Shown: positions 20,258 to 30,410 of the stretch, piece by piece
How positions within the stretch are numbered: the stretch's first letter is position 1
Layout of the letters: the number at the start of each line of letters is the position of its first letter
Assembly (NCBI GenBank): GCA_916613615.1
Contig: OU744723.1
Span: 63,186,239 to 63,250,238 of the forward strand
DNA from: Steromphala cineraria
Lineage: Eukaryota > Mollusca > Gastropoda > Trochida > Trochidae
Length of the DNA: 64,000 nt
Direction of reading: 5' to 3'
Translations under genes and position numbers: made by a program
Notes under the pieces: generated by a model
Seen by the model: only the letters and a program-made list of their open reading frames with translations
Databases searched by the model: none
Told to the model about the DNA's origin: nothing

Positions 20258-21417
20258 CTGTTGTGGAGCAGCAACATCACATGTCACACAGATGGCCAAC
20301 AATTCCTCACAGAAGTCCTTGTTGTCACAGAATCTGTGGCTAAACACGCCGTAGTCTCCTTGCAGGACCTCGGGTCGGAACCTCTCAGCTAGAGTTCTCA
20401 GTACTGGTAGTACAGGTCTCACGCTGATTTGTGTTTGTTTTTCCTCAGATGTAAGATTAAGCTTCTGTCTGATCACTGAAAGACTTGCATGTTGCACACA
20501 AAACAAGGCGTGTTTGCTACAGATTACACTCAGGACACTCTCGTAGATTGACGGATGAGCAAACTCACAAACCCCATTCTTCCACATGGTGATGTAGCTA
20601 CCTTCCTGCTCACATTCAACTTGCAACAATGCTTTCCGTCTTGCATCATCTGGTAGGGAGTAGGCATCAAACTTTCCATCATTCTTTATCATGAGTTCAA
20701 ATAGGTCCCCGCAGCTCTCTTTATACAAAATGGTAGTTGTTACATCAAGGAACTTCAAAGGTGTCTTGAAGAATTCCTCGATGTTCAGGTCTTGCTTCTT
20801 GGCTCTTAGTTTTGGGTACATCATTGAGCAATGAGGAAAGCCGTGCGCAATGTTTAGCCCTGCAACACGGCGTTTTACCTCTGAATCAACTTTTAGTTTG
20901 CCTTGTTTTAGATAATGGTTCAGTATTTGAAGTCTTTCATCTTGAATTTTGACCGAACTAAGATCAAAAATATTTTCACGATCCAATATTTTGTCTTGGA
21001 AATGGCCCAGATAGTCCCGAGCTTCGTTCACCACGTTCCTCCTGCTGATAAATATGACCTTAGTTTGTGTGTCATTACGATCCAAATCGTGAATGATATC
21101 AGTGATCACATTCGTCCATTTATTGATGAGTGCATGGTCAGAAGTGAAGGCGCCGAATCTATCATCAAACATGATGACACGGTCTTCTGTAAACTTTGTA
21201 AGGTGTCTGTATTCCTCAGGCTCTTCAATACAGTAGACACTGACATCTTCACGGAGCTGTTTAAGGACCAGAAGTCCCAGTATCGTCTTGCCATCTCCAG
21301 CATTACCAGTTACAGTCACCCAGTTGCTCCCTCTCTCCAGCATACCAACCACCGTGTCTACAGCTGATACACGGATCATACCAGAGGTCTTGGAATCGAT
21401 TTCCATTTGAGTTCTGT
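20258..21417 (-). CDS. STAND-class P-loop NTPase exon (nSTAND3-like)
   Basis: A 1160-nt exon encoding 386 complete codons of a signal-transduction NTPase. Acceptor: ggtttcacattacag| with a long T tract; donor: CCACAACAG|gtgaat at 20257. Walker A is GNAGDGKT (21284-21307) after WVTVT. Walker B is RVIMFDDRFG (21152-21181), a double Asp followed by FG, typical of the group Pfam calls novel STAND NTPase 3. A sensor-like KVIFISRR is at about 21038-21061. The rest is helical (LSSVKIQDERLQILNHYL, winged-helix-like). Proteins of this type in molluscs and other invertebrates combine the NTPase with varied partner domains and are suspected innate immune sensors or receptors; role here is inference. Read-through of the donor would add eight residues to TAA at 20234-20236. 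No frame break is seen. Confidence 0.85.
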
Positions 21418-21698
21418 CTGTAATGTGAAACCAAAAAAAATCATCTAGCAACTCGATCTGCAGATCTATTCATAGTTAACTAAAATTTGACCACTTATGT
21501 TAGGTTACAGATTGAAGTGACCCATTACCCTTCCTGACACAAACCAAAAATACATTTGGTGGTGCAGGAGTGTTACTGCAAAAGAGGCGTATGGATCTTC
21601 CAACTGATGCTATAATATCTGTATAAGTGCTAAATAACAACGTCCTATGAAATCGCTCTCCATGATAAAGTATAACAGACAGTGATACACATACTTAC
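21418..21698 (-). other. Intron
   Basis: Short AT-rich intron bounded by gtaagta at 21698 and attacag at 21418 on the minus strand. Nothing else seen. Confidence 0.7.
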
Positions 21699-21731
21699 CC
21701 CAAAGGTCCAAAATCTTCCGTTTTGCCAATT
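21699..21731 (-). CDS. 33-nt microexon of the STAND gene
   Basis: Acceptor ttttattttgatag| and donor TTTGGG|gtaagta, both strong. In phase 1 to 1 it contributes KLAKRKILDLW immediately before DRTQMEIDS of the NTPase exon. The Lys/Arg cluster followed by LDLW suits a linker just ahead of a STAND domain. The phase match on both sides is the main support. Confidence 0.7.
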
Positions 21732-21934
21732 CTATCAAAATAAAAGCTTAATGTCAGTTGTGTTGAAATTATTGGATTTTACAATGTAAAAATGTAACTT
21801 CGTTTAGATATCTTTCAGACAATACTTGAAATTACCAACATGTTTTCCATTAGGATGGAATATGTAGGAAAATAAGTAGACATCAGTGAAACCTTGAAGT
21901 GCAAGGATATAGGGAAAAGAGTTGATATACATAC

Positions 21935-21970
21935 TGTCCATGTCTGGGGGAATGGAAGGTTCTCGATGCC
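21935..21970 (-). CDS. 36-nt microexon of the STAND gene
   Basis: Acceptor ttttttcatttccag| and donor GGACA|gtatgt. Read in phase 1 to 1 it gives GHREPSIPPDMD and joins in frame to the 33-nt exon. The Met in it is the first in-frame ATG downstream of the 22.3-kb exon, so it could also serve as a start if that exon were untranslated. Confidence 0.65.
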
Positions 21971-22327
21971 CTGGAAATGAAAAAAGCTTCTGAATGTATT
22001 TTCTGACTATGATGACTAGATAAATCTTAATTCAATTTCAGGATAAAGATGTGTGGCAGGCGTTTGTAAATACCTTTATATAATAAATAAAATAATAGTA
22101 TTGTTAACTTGTATAGTCTTTCTGCTTTTATTGATATGCTTTCAGTTGGAGGTTAATAGTTTTCTGTAGTTCTGCAAGTAGTTTTGTTAACTTTCGGTTT
22201 CTCGTGCAGTAGATCTGTCTATTTGCTATAAAATAGGGAGGTTGGATTGTTCCATTTTATCATGTAAATTTCATCCAATAAATCCCAATCTGTTCTCATT
22301 TTGGCTGATTCAAATCAGTGTACTTAC

Positions 22328-22368
22328 CACCATATTGCACAACTGTCACAGAACTGATCACACATAGA
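22328..22368 (-). CDS. Upstream exon of the STAND gene, possible end of a membrane segment
   Basis: 41-nt exon with acceptor tttaatcgtctgtcag| and a consensus donor GGTG|gtaagta. In the frame of the NTPase it reads LCVISSVTVVQYG, hydrophobic enough to be the end of a transmembrane helix. The downstream HREPS and KLAKRK would then be the cytosolic side. An in-frame TAA at about 22380 lies just beyond the acceptor, so the exon must begin here. An ATG in another frame (MCDQFCDSC) does not lead into the NTPase frame. Exons further upstream, including any extracellular domain, were not found. Confidence 0.5.
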
Positions 22369-23530
22369 CTGACAGACGATTAAAGAGAAATCTCTGATAA
22401 TCTAAGGTAAGTAACCAATATAATCAATATCATAAATGTATTTAATGGTTTACACTAAAGTATAACTATTAAATGTGTCCTAAAGTGTCAAGGATATTTC
22501 TAAAGTTTCAGATATTATTCTAAATTTAATTTCGTTTTATTATTCATTTTCCGTTTAATGTCCATTTTCTAGTAATTTTTTATAATGTAATGCCATGCCG
22601 TTTTTCCATTGAACCATGTGTGGTGATCCGCAATCCAAAATCCTGATCCTGTGTGTGATGTACTGTATTTGACTGTTATATGTAATTAAACAGCTGTCAA
22701 GCCGAATCAAAACCGAATAGTGGCCTTCTTTTCAAGACAATATTTCATAAATAACTTATATTTCATAACTTTTGTAAAACTTATTTAAAAAAGTATTATA
22801 AAATTATCCTTGTTAGGATGATGGTCATTGCTGCCATCTTGTATAATCTTACAATTTAAATAATTTACATCATCAATACTATTTTAATCTAAAGTAGGCT
22901 TTTATTTATTTCTCTTCTTGGATGAATGTTTCTTTAGTTAATGTGAAGTGAGGGAATTAAAAGATTATTTTACTTAAATGACGTGTGTGAATTAATCTTT
23001 CAACAAATTAAGGTATGTCACTTTCACTTCTTACCCATGTATTATTATTCATTATGTCTGAAATGTAAATTGTTTTATATATAGTGTACATACTGTATTC
23101 AAGACATGACGATGATGATGCAGTCTCCGTGTGGTTAAGGACTGATCAGCCGGAACCACATTCAGGGTATGCTTGTTTTGAATATTTTAATGTTTCATGT
23201 GTTTTTATATATTTCTGCTATTATGCATATGATGCATAATGTGATGTATGTTTTTATATTGTTGATTATCAAATTGTGATAATTAATTCATAATTTATGT
23301 ATTGACTTTATTGTATATTATTTCAATAAGTGTTTTAATATTAAATGCAAGCGTAATTTATTATCTCCCTTTGCAATGTGTACTATGCCTCACAATTCTG
23401 TTGTCAGGTTATTTCCATATGAACCTAGTACTTCACATCGGGAGTCGGTGAACGAAACTGCCTACTGGGCTATCTGAAGCGGTGCTAGGCGTGCTGCACG
23501 TGCGACTGTAGCTATATAACGGGCTGTAAG
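22369..23530. other. Intron or intergenic sequence without a supported gene
   Basis: AT-rich sequence. One weak plus-strand exon candidate lies at about 23104-23166 (open as DDDDAVSVWLRTDQPEPHSG before gtatgc); its complement is open too. An attatctccctttgcaa (complement of GGGAGATAAT) occurs at 23360. Nothing else recognised. Confidence 0.3.
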
Positions 23531-23539
23531 GAAGTCAGT

Positions 23540-25605
23540 ACTTTGTGATTTGTGCATTCAGGACTATCGCTGTTGGACAATAAATTGATATAGGAAAGTG
23601 TTGTTTGGAAAGAGTGTATTTGAGTATTGTAATTTATTTTTGCAATTATACATTAGATGTCAGATGATACCAGGCTCCTATCTTGGACGGGATGATCATG
23701 GTGGACATGTTCATCTTTCCTTAGGACTTCAACTTGGACTTATGGGAAATGGATCAACTGGGACTTATTGGGAAATGGATCAAGGATCAACACATATTTG
23801 GACTCGTGAGGACTTTGTGATTTGTGCATTCTTTAAGGACTATCGCTGTTGGACAACAAATTTATATAGGAAAGTGTTTATTTAATTCATGGATAAGTTT
23901 GGGACCCAGAAACTGTAAGTTGAATTTCCGCATTTGAATCTTCCAGAGGTAAAAGAAAAAAGTAGTTGTTGCCCTAATATAGTATTATAGTAATATAGTG
24001 TTTTGAATGTCGAAGATATCCATATTGATGAAGATGTTTTGTCTTTTACAAGAGATTATGTCAATAATCATGAGGTGCAAGAGGCTCTCTGTGGAATTTG
24101 TAATGATGATGATATAAATAATATTGTGAACAGGGAAATAATTATTGAGGAGGTGGATAATGCTCTTTCTAGTTTACGTTCTAATAAAAGTCCTGGTCAA
24201 GATGGTATTCCACCTGAGATGCTAAAAGGCAGTAAGATTATTTTACAGTCATATCTTTGTATTTTATTCAATAGTATTTTTAGATAGGGGAAGTTTCCAG
24301 ATCAATGGTCATTAAACATTAAATTTCCATTGCACAAAAAAGGTAGCATTCATCAAGTAAAAAATTACCTTGGTATCTCTCTTATGGATATATGTGGAAA
24401 GGTTTTTACTTCTATTCTTAATAGTGAAATAACCACTTGTGAAGATAGGGGTGTATTCATTTCCTCGGAGTTCATGGAACTGTATTTGCTTTTGTATGCA
24501 GATGATTTGTGTTTGTTTGTTTGGAGATTCTGTCGTTAGCCTTCAGAAAAAGATCAATATCTTATTTGAGTTTTGTAAAAAGTGGGGGTTGTCTGTAAAT
24601 TTCGAGAAAACAGAGGTATTGGTATTCAGAAATGGTGGTAAGCTAAGACAGTATGAGTATTTTGGTGATCATAAATTAAAAATTGCATCATATTATAATT
24701 ATCTTGGTTTGTTGTTCTCAAATAGACTCTCTTGGTCTAAATCTGTTTAAAATCTAACTAATAAGGCTAATAATGCACTTTCTTTAGTTAAAGTTTTTGC
24801 TAGAAGATTTAAAAATATTCCTCCAGCCGTTTAACATTTTTGATGTGCAGATAAAACCTAACATTTTGTATGCCTCAGAAATTTGGGGTTTTCAGCAATG
24901 GCATGTTGTGGAACAGTTTCATATTAGATTTTGCAAATATGTCTTTGGTGTAAGCTATAAGTGCTCAAATGTTGCTGTCCTGGCGGAATGTGGTAGAAAT
25001 TATATTTTTGTTGATACCTTAGTACGTGGTATAAAGTATTGGTTCCAAGTTTTACATTATCCAAGGAATAGATATCCTAATCAGTGCTATGTTATGCTAT
25101 ATAATCTTGATAAAGTTGATAGGAAAACCTGGTTATATTGTGTTCAAACTATTTGTAATTGTAAAATTATTATGTCTATGAAATTGATGTTGATGATATT
25201 AAGCGGCTAATGTATTTTGATGTTGTTTGGAAAGAGTGTATTTGAGTATTGTAATTTATTTTTGCAATTATACATTAGATGTCAGATGATACCAGGCTCC
25301 TATCTTGGACGGGATGATCATGGTGGACATGTTCATCTTTCCTTAGGACTTCAACTTGGACTTATGGGAAATGGATCAACTGGGACTTATTGGGAAATGG
25401 ATCAAGGATCAACACATATTTGGACTCGTGAGGACTTTGTGATTTGTGCATTCTTTAAGGACTATCGCTGTTGGACAACAAATTTATATAGGAAAGTGTT
25501 TATTTAATTCATGCATAAGTTTGGGACCCAGAAACTGTAAGTTGAATTTCCGCATTTGATACTTCCTGATGTAAAAGAACAAGTAGTTGTTGCCCTAATA
25601 TAGTA
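23540..25605 (+). mobile_element. Two LINE 3' ends in tandem
   Basis: The block 23598-23986 is repeated almost unchanged at 25217-25605, and a shorter piece (ggactatcgctgttggacaa) already occurs at 23561. Between the long copies lies a decayed LINE RT: RSNKSPGQDGIPPEMLK at about 24180, NYLGISLMDICGKVF, LLYADDLCLFVW (motif C, about 24490), YLGLLFSNRLSW, IKPNILYASEIWGF. The RT reading FDVVWKECI runs directly into the second copy of the block, so the block is the LINE's C-terminus and 3' tail rather than an LTR. The first block is then the tail of another copy or a partial duplication. Confidence 0.65.
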
Positions 25606-25639
25606 TAACCAGTTTCATCTATATAAATTGTAAATAAAT

Positions 25640-25790
25640 ATTATTTAACGTACTATACCGTCTCCGACTCACCGTAGCCCATTGATTGCCTATCAATTAT
25701 CTCTCGACCCATAACACAGAAAAAAAAACACGGGAGTTACCTGCATATCCCCGCCACGCCACCTATGGTCACATGACCAAAACCTCATTC
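25640..25790. repeat. DIRS element 2, left inverted terminal repeat
   Basis: Starts attatttaacgtactatacc and continues through cgactcaccgtagcccattg. Inverted copies lie at 30225-30397 and 31682-31854. The region 25790-26468 after it is the GC-rich leader with short iterated gtgacggactggagtgactgg segments. Confidence 0.85.
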
Positions 25791-26468
25791 CAACTTCCTG
25801 TCGCTCAGTGAACGGTCGTGTTTCTGAGCGCTCTCGAAATTATCTTGCCTTGGATTTGTATTAAAGTTATACTTCTTATTTTCTCGTTCCCTTATACTTG
25901 GGAGTAGGGATTCGTTTCTCCATCCGTAACTCCTGGTTTGCTTCCAATTCGTGGATTTGGAAGTTAGTGTTTGTTTTCTGCTGTGTGACAGGCAGGCTAG
26001 TCAGTGTCGCGCTACCCTGCTTGGGTCGCGCTGCTTGTGTTGCACGTGCTTGCTCGTGCTTTTCGACTAGTAAGTCTTGATTCCGGGTACCTGACCTTTG
26101 ACCCCTGGGTCGGCGCGTGGGACGTGTGCAGGCAGCGTGCAGCTTGCCGTCCGCTCTGCGGGGGTTCGTCTTTGCTCCGCTTTGGTTCACCGGGCGAGTG
26201 ACGGACTGGAGTGACTGGTCCACCTTCGTTCGGTGGTCCACCCTTCGTTCGCCGCGCGGTTGCTTCGCTTCGCTCCGCCTTGGTTCACCTGGCGGGTGAC
26301 GGACTGGAGTGACTGGTTCGTCCACCACCTTTGTCGCGGGTGCTTCACTTCACTCCACCTTGGTCCGTCGGGCGAGTGGCGGACGTGAGTGACGGGTTCG
26401 TCTCGCGTCGTGGTTCGCGTTTGTTCCACTTCGGTTCACTGGTGACGGGAACCAGGGTATCGTCAGCG

Positions 26469-27146
26469 ATGTACCCTGGCTTCTGTCGACGTTGTGGACT
26501 TCGGAAGTCGGGGACCCGTGATCCCCACTCCCTCTGTCGCGCCTGCACCTCCACTTGTTCTTGGCAGGACAGGTGCGAGGAATGTGAATCCCTTACTTCG
26601 GAGGAATTCAGAGCGTACCTTCGAGCTCTAAGGAGGAGCGAGAGGGACGCCGTAGCGTCGAAGCGTAGGGTGCGGACCTCCGGGAACCCTTCGGCTTCGT
26701 CCACCATCACCTCCCCCTCGGAGGGGTTGATCATCTCGGAGGATACGAGGGAGTTTGAGACGGAAGGTCGGGACTCAGAATCGGACAGGTGCGAGCGTGG
26801 GGGAAGGGGCGGGAGCCCTTCCCCTCCCCCTACCCCTCGTCCTTTCGCTCATCACTGTTCCTCTTCGGTGTCCTCCGTCCCCTCCCGCGCGTCGCCCCTT
26901 CGGGGCGATACCGGAAGCCCTCCGACAGCGTCAGGAAGTCCAGCAGCAGGACCTGACCAACAGGCTCGCGGGAGAGCGTAGGCAGGGGTTTTTAACACGC
27001 CTAAGAAGGGGAAACCAACGTCCAATACCCACTCTCCCGTTTCGGTTCGGGGGTCGGGGAGGGAGAGACTCGGGCAATGTCTCCGGCCCCTCACCAGGCA
27101 AACGTACTCCTCAAAAGAAATGGCCCAAGCAAGGGAAGGGTGACAC
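26469..27146 (+). pseudogene. DIRS element 2 Gag-like protein
   Basis: Starts at ATG 26469 (MYPGFCRRCGLRKSGTRDPH followed by SLCRAC). The CxxC-x13-CxxC arrangement resembles the N-terminus of the element 1 Gag and suggests a zinc ribbon. An Arg/Glu helix follows (SEEFRAYLRALRRSERD), then an acidic and a Pro/Ser-rich part, to a stop at 26981. Other frames continue with basic, Gly-rich sequence (RFGGRGGRDSG) up to the RT. It is much shorter than the element 1 Gag, so a deletion is likely. Nucleic-acid binding is inferred. Confidence 0.6.
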
Positions 27147-28958
27147 GTGGCGGCCGCCCCTGCTCCCCCCACCTACGATTGTTCACTGGGATGGCCCTTC
27201 ATATGTCGGATTCTGGAGCAGGGGTTTCAGATACCAGTCTTGTCTCCCCCTCCGCTCACCTACTCCCCAACGGAGCGACCACTGGCAGCCGACAAGCTCG
27301 CCCACACGTTGGAGCAGGTGGAGATTCTCATCACCAAGGAGGCGGTGGAGGAAATCCCGCTCCAGGATCTCTCCCCCGGGTTCTACTCACCCGTGTTCGT
27401 TCGACCCAAGAGAGACTCGAAAAAATGGCGGCTCATTCACGATTTCATTTCTTGACTGGAGGGATCGGACTGGATGATATCCCTGGATCTTCAGGACGCG
27501 TACTTGCACATTCCCATCTTCCGGGAACACCGCAAGTACCTCCGCTTCGTCCTGGGGGGGCGCCACTTCCAGTGGAACGTGCTCCCGTTCGGGATATCAT
27601 CCGCTCTGTGGCTATTCACCAGAGTGACTCAGCCGGTCGTCCAATTACTTCACCATCACAACGTACAGTTCGCTATGTACCTGGACGACGGGTTCAGTCA
27701 CCACCGCTCTCCCGCGGTCCTCGGGAAGCAGCGGGACTTCGTGATCGGCCTGTTCAGGAGGCTGGGGTGGCTGGTAAACCTAGACAAGTCGGACTTACAG
27801 CCCACCACCTCGCTCACCTTCCTGGGCGCCAGACTGGACACCTTTCAGTACAGGGCGTTCGTTCCCGAGGAACAGATGGCCAGGATAGACAGTCAATTGG
27901 GTCGGGAACTCAGGGGTCCGCTTCTGCTCCGACATTGGCAGCGGATCTTAGGGTTACTCACCTCAGGACCTCACCGCGAGGGGACCGCTGGAGCTGAGAC
28001 CTCTTCAGGTTTTTCTAAACCCTCACGTCAGGGAGGAAGTGTGCAGGCACGCATTCCCGCTCCCCCAGCGGCTCGTCCCTCACCTAGCCTGGTGGAGGAT
28101 GGAGGCGAATGTCTTCGCGGGTGTTCCCCTCAGACCTCCGGCGGCGACCGCCCATCTCTTCGTGGACGCGTCAAAGCAGGGGTGGGGGGCCCACCTGGAA
28201 ACGGAACAGACCGCGGGGCTCTGGTCATTGACCCAGCGCACGCGACACATCAACGAGCTGGAGATGGAGGCGATCAGACTTGCAATTTGTCACTGGTCCG
28301 CTCTGCTATGGGGACAAGTGCTACTCGTGCACACGGACAGCTCGACGGCGGCGTGGGGGATAAACAAACAAGGGTCGACCAGGGCTACGGCCATCCTCCA
28401 ATTAGCACTGGACCTCTTCCGCTTGACAGACAGGCTGCACATGTCGGTCCGTGCGGTACACATACCGGGGGTGAAGAACGTCCTAGCTGACGCTCTTTCC
28501 AGGCCGGACAAACCACCGTCCACGGAGTGGAAACTTCTCCCCCAGGCGTTTCAACAAGTGTGCCAGCACTTCGGAACGCCACACATAGACCTCTTCGCGA
28601 CCCGGCTAAACCACCAGCTGCCGGTCTATGTGTCTCCCGTCCCCGATCCCGGGGCGTGGGGCTTAGACGCTCTGTCGTGCGAATGGGATGGGATGGACGC
28701 CTACGCTTTCCCTCCCCCGAGCATTCTCACTCAAGTGGTGGCGAAGATCGAGGCGACACGGTCGATCAGGCTAATCCTGATAGCTCCCTTCTGGCCAGCG
28801 AGGCCGTGGTTCGTACCCCTGCGGAGGATGTGTCAGGGGGATCCAATCCCCATTCCTCTCAGATGGAATCTCTTAGTGAGCGAGCGAAGCGGGCGGGTGC
28901 ACGAGAACCCGCAAGCACTGGACCTTCACGCTTGGCTTGTCTCCAAAAGGGGCTGTAA
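27147..28958 (+). pseudogene. DIRS element 2 RT, RNase H and DAM-like domain
   Basis: RT start LSPGFYSPVFVRPKRDSKKW to LIHDFIS is followed by a stop at 27455 and loss of the segment before motif A. It resumes at MISLDLQDAYLHIPIF (27474). The catalytic YLDD lies in FAMYLDDGFS (about 27675), then LGWLVNLDKSDLQP and LTFLGARLD. After GLLTSG a frameshift moves the reading to the frame at 28039-29091. RNase H: AHLFVDASKQGWGAHL, INELEMEAIRLA, LVHTDSSTAAWGINKQ, HIPGVKNVLADALSR. The DAM-like region follows: IDLFATRLNHQLPVYVSPVP and LILIAPFWPARPWF. The break points are internal deletions typical of a defective copy. Confidence 0.85.
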
Positions 28959-29105
28959 CGGGCGGGCTACTCGGAGAAAGTCGCAGCCGGGGTTTCCTCG
29001 GCCCAGCGTGTCACCACCCGTAAGCTGTACGACGTACAGTGGGGGTCATTTGCCACTTTCTGAGCAGACAAGGGCTGGGATATCCAGGTAGCGATCGTTC
29101 CCCAG

Positions 29106-29863
29106 GTGGCGGAGTACTTAGTGTACCTCCGGGAGGAGAGGGGACTTAAGGCCTCCTCTATTAACACCCACGTTGCGGCAATCATGACGGTGTTACGCAA
29201 GCGGGACCCCGCGTTGGACATCTCCGTTCTCAAGGAGGTGATCAGGACCTTTCGTCAGGAGGACGGGCGGCTCAAACCTAGACCTCCCGAGTGGGACCTA
29301 GCGATTGTCCTCGAGCATTTATGCTCGGACTTCTACGAACACCTGACGGAATCCAGGGGTCGGACGACCGGGGCAGGGTATTCCACATTCCCGCCCTCTC
29401 AGGTTCGGTCTCTCCCACCTACGAAGAGAGCAGACTCCTCTGTCCGGTCCGAGCTCTTCGGGTTTACGCTGAACGCACGCGTTCTCTCCGCCAGGGGAGG
29501 AGGAGACTTTTCCTTCCTCACTCCCAGCGTAACACGAAGGAGATAGACAAACGTCTCTTGGGTGTCTATCTGCGGTCCGCTATCCTGGATGCCTACAAAG
29601 CCAAGGAGTTAGCCCCACCGGCTCGGACTAATCCCCATGAGATCAGAGCGATCTCAGCCACTATGGCTTTTCACAGCAACATCGCCGTAGCGAACATCAT
29701 GTCGGGCTGTTTCTTGAAGTCCGGCATGGTTTTCGCTAACCACTACCTCCGAGACGTGTCCACGGAAGACCTTGCGGGGGTGGCCAGGCTGGGGCCACAG
29801 GTGTTCGCGCAGCATCGCACTGCGGGTGCGGCTCCCCCTAGAGGGGTCTCAGCTCACCGATAG
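29106..29863 (+). pseudogene. Tyrosine recombinase of DIRS element 2, 163-bp deletion
   Basis: The N-terminal core-binding part (MAEYLVYLREERGLKASSIN) is intact up to HLTES at about 29352. A 163-bp segment present in the downstream copy (30650-30812) is then missing; both edges share the triplet CCA. The loss shifts the frame and removes the first catalytic Arg. The rest (RVFHIPALSG, NPHEIRAISATM, FANHYLRDVS) continues in the frame at 29291-29863. Stop at 29861-29863. Confidence 0.85.
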
Positions 29864-30059
29864 GTCTTGTTTTGCTTTCTGTTGTTTTTCAATAAACTTC
29901 GCATTGCATCTCCGTGTGTCGTTTGTTCTTTCTTCCGGCCGGGCGGGCTTCCCTCCTTAGGAGGGGAACTGGGCACCCGCCGTTAGTTAGACATAGTGGG
30001 GGGAGTAACTGCTCTCCTGCCGCCTCGCTCTCGCAGCCCTCCACCCTCTGTGGTAGTCG

Positions 30060-30150
30060 GGGCTACGGTGAGTCGGAGACGGTATAGAACGTTAAATAAT
30101 AGTACGTTTTTGAGTAAACGTCATTATTTGTACTTACCGTCGACGACTCA
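30060..30150. repeat. DIRS element 2 internal complementary region
   Basis: Reads gggctacggtgagtcggaga cggtatagaacgttaaataa, the complement of the left outer tip (25640-25680). This passes into agtacgtttttgagtaaacg ... acttaccgtcgacgactcac, the complement of the right outer tip (30342-30397). Duplicate at about 31517-31607. This two-part structure is diagnostic of DIRS1-like elements. Confidence 0.85.
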
Positions 30151-30224
30151 CCAATCTTTATTTCCCACCCATGCCTCCCCTCCTGCGAGTAGGTTCGCTC
30201 AAGCGTTCACTGGCTCCAGGTAGG

Positions 30225-30397
30225 TTTGATGAGGTTTTGGTCACGTGACCATAGGTGGCGCGGCGGGGATATGCAGGTAACTCCCGTGTTGTTTTTTCTG
30301 TGTTATGGGTCGAGAGATAATTGATAGGCAATCAATGGGCTACGGTGAGTCGTCGACGGTAAGTACAAATAATTACGTTTACTCAAAAACGTACTAT
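30225..30397. repeat. DIRS element 2, right inverted terminal repeat
   Basis: Complement of the left repeat over its inner 110 bp or so, with its own outer tip (taagtacaaataattacgtt tactcaaaaacgtacta). Duplicate at 31682-31854. Confidence 0.85.
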
Positions 30398-30410
30398 TTT
30401 CTGTTTAAAT

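Larger units (their letters stand above)
25640..30397 (+). mobile_element. DIRS-type retrotransposon (element 2)
   Basis: A 4.76-kb plus-strand element. The inverted terminal repeats share ccattgattgcctatcaatt through cacgggagttacctgcatat (25676-25780 against 30225-30345) but have different outer tips. An ICR at 30060-30150 is the complement of the left tip joined to the complement of the right tip. Order: Gag-like (26469-27140), RT-RNase H-DAM-like (27147-28958), tyrosine recombinase (29106-29863). Multiple deletions and frameshifts make it inactive. Its composition is clearly more GC-rich than the surroundings. Its 3' third is tandemly repeated downstream. Confidence 0.88.

Noticed and set aside
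23598..25605. LTR retrotransposon with 389-bp LTRs
   Set aside because: The enclosed RT is of LINE type and its reading frame runs into the second repeat, so the repeats are LINE 3' tails.
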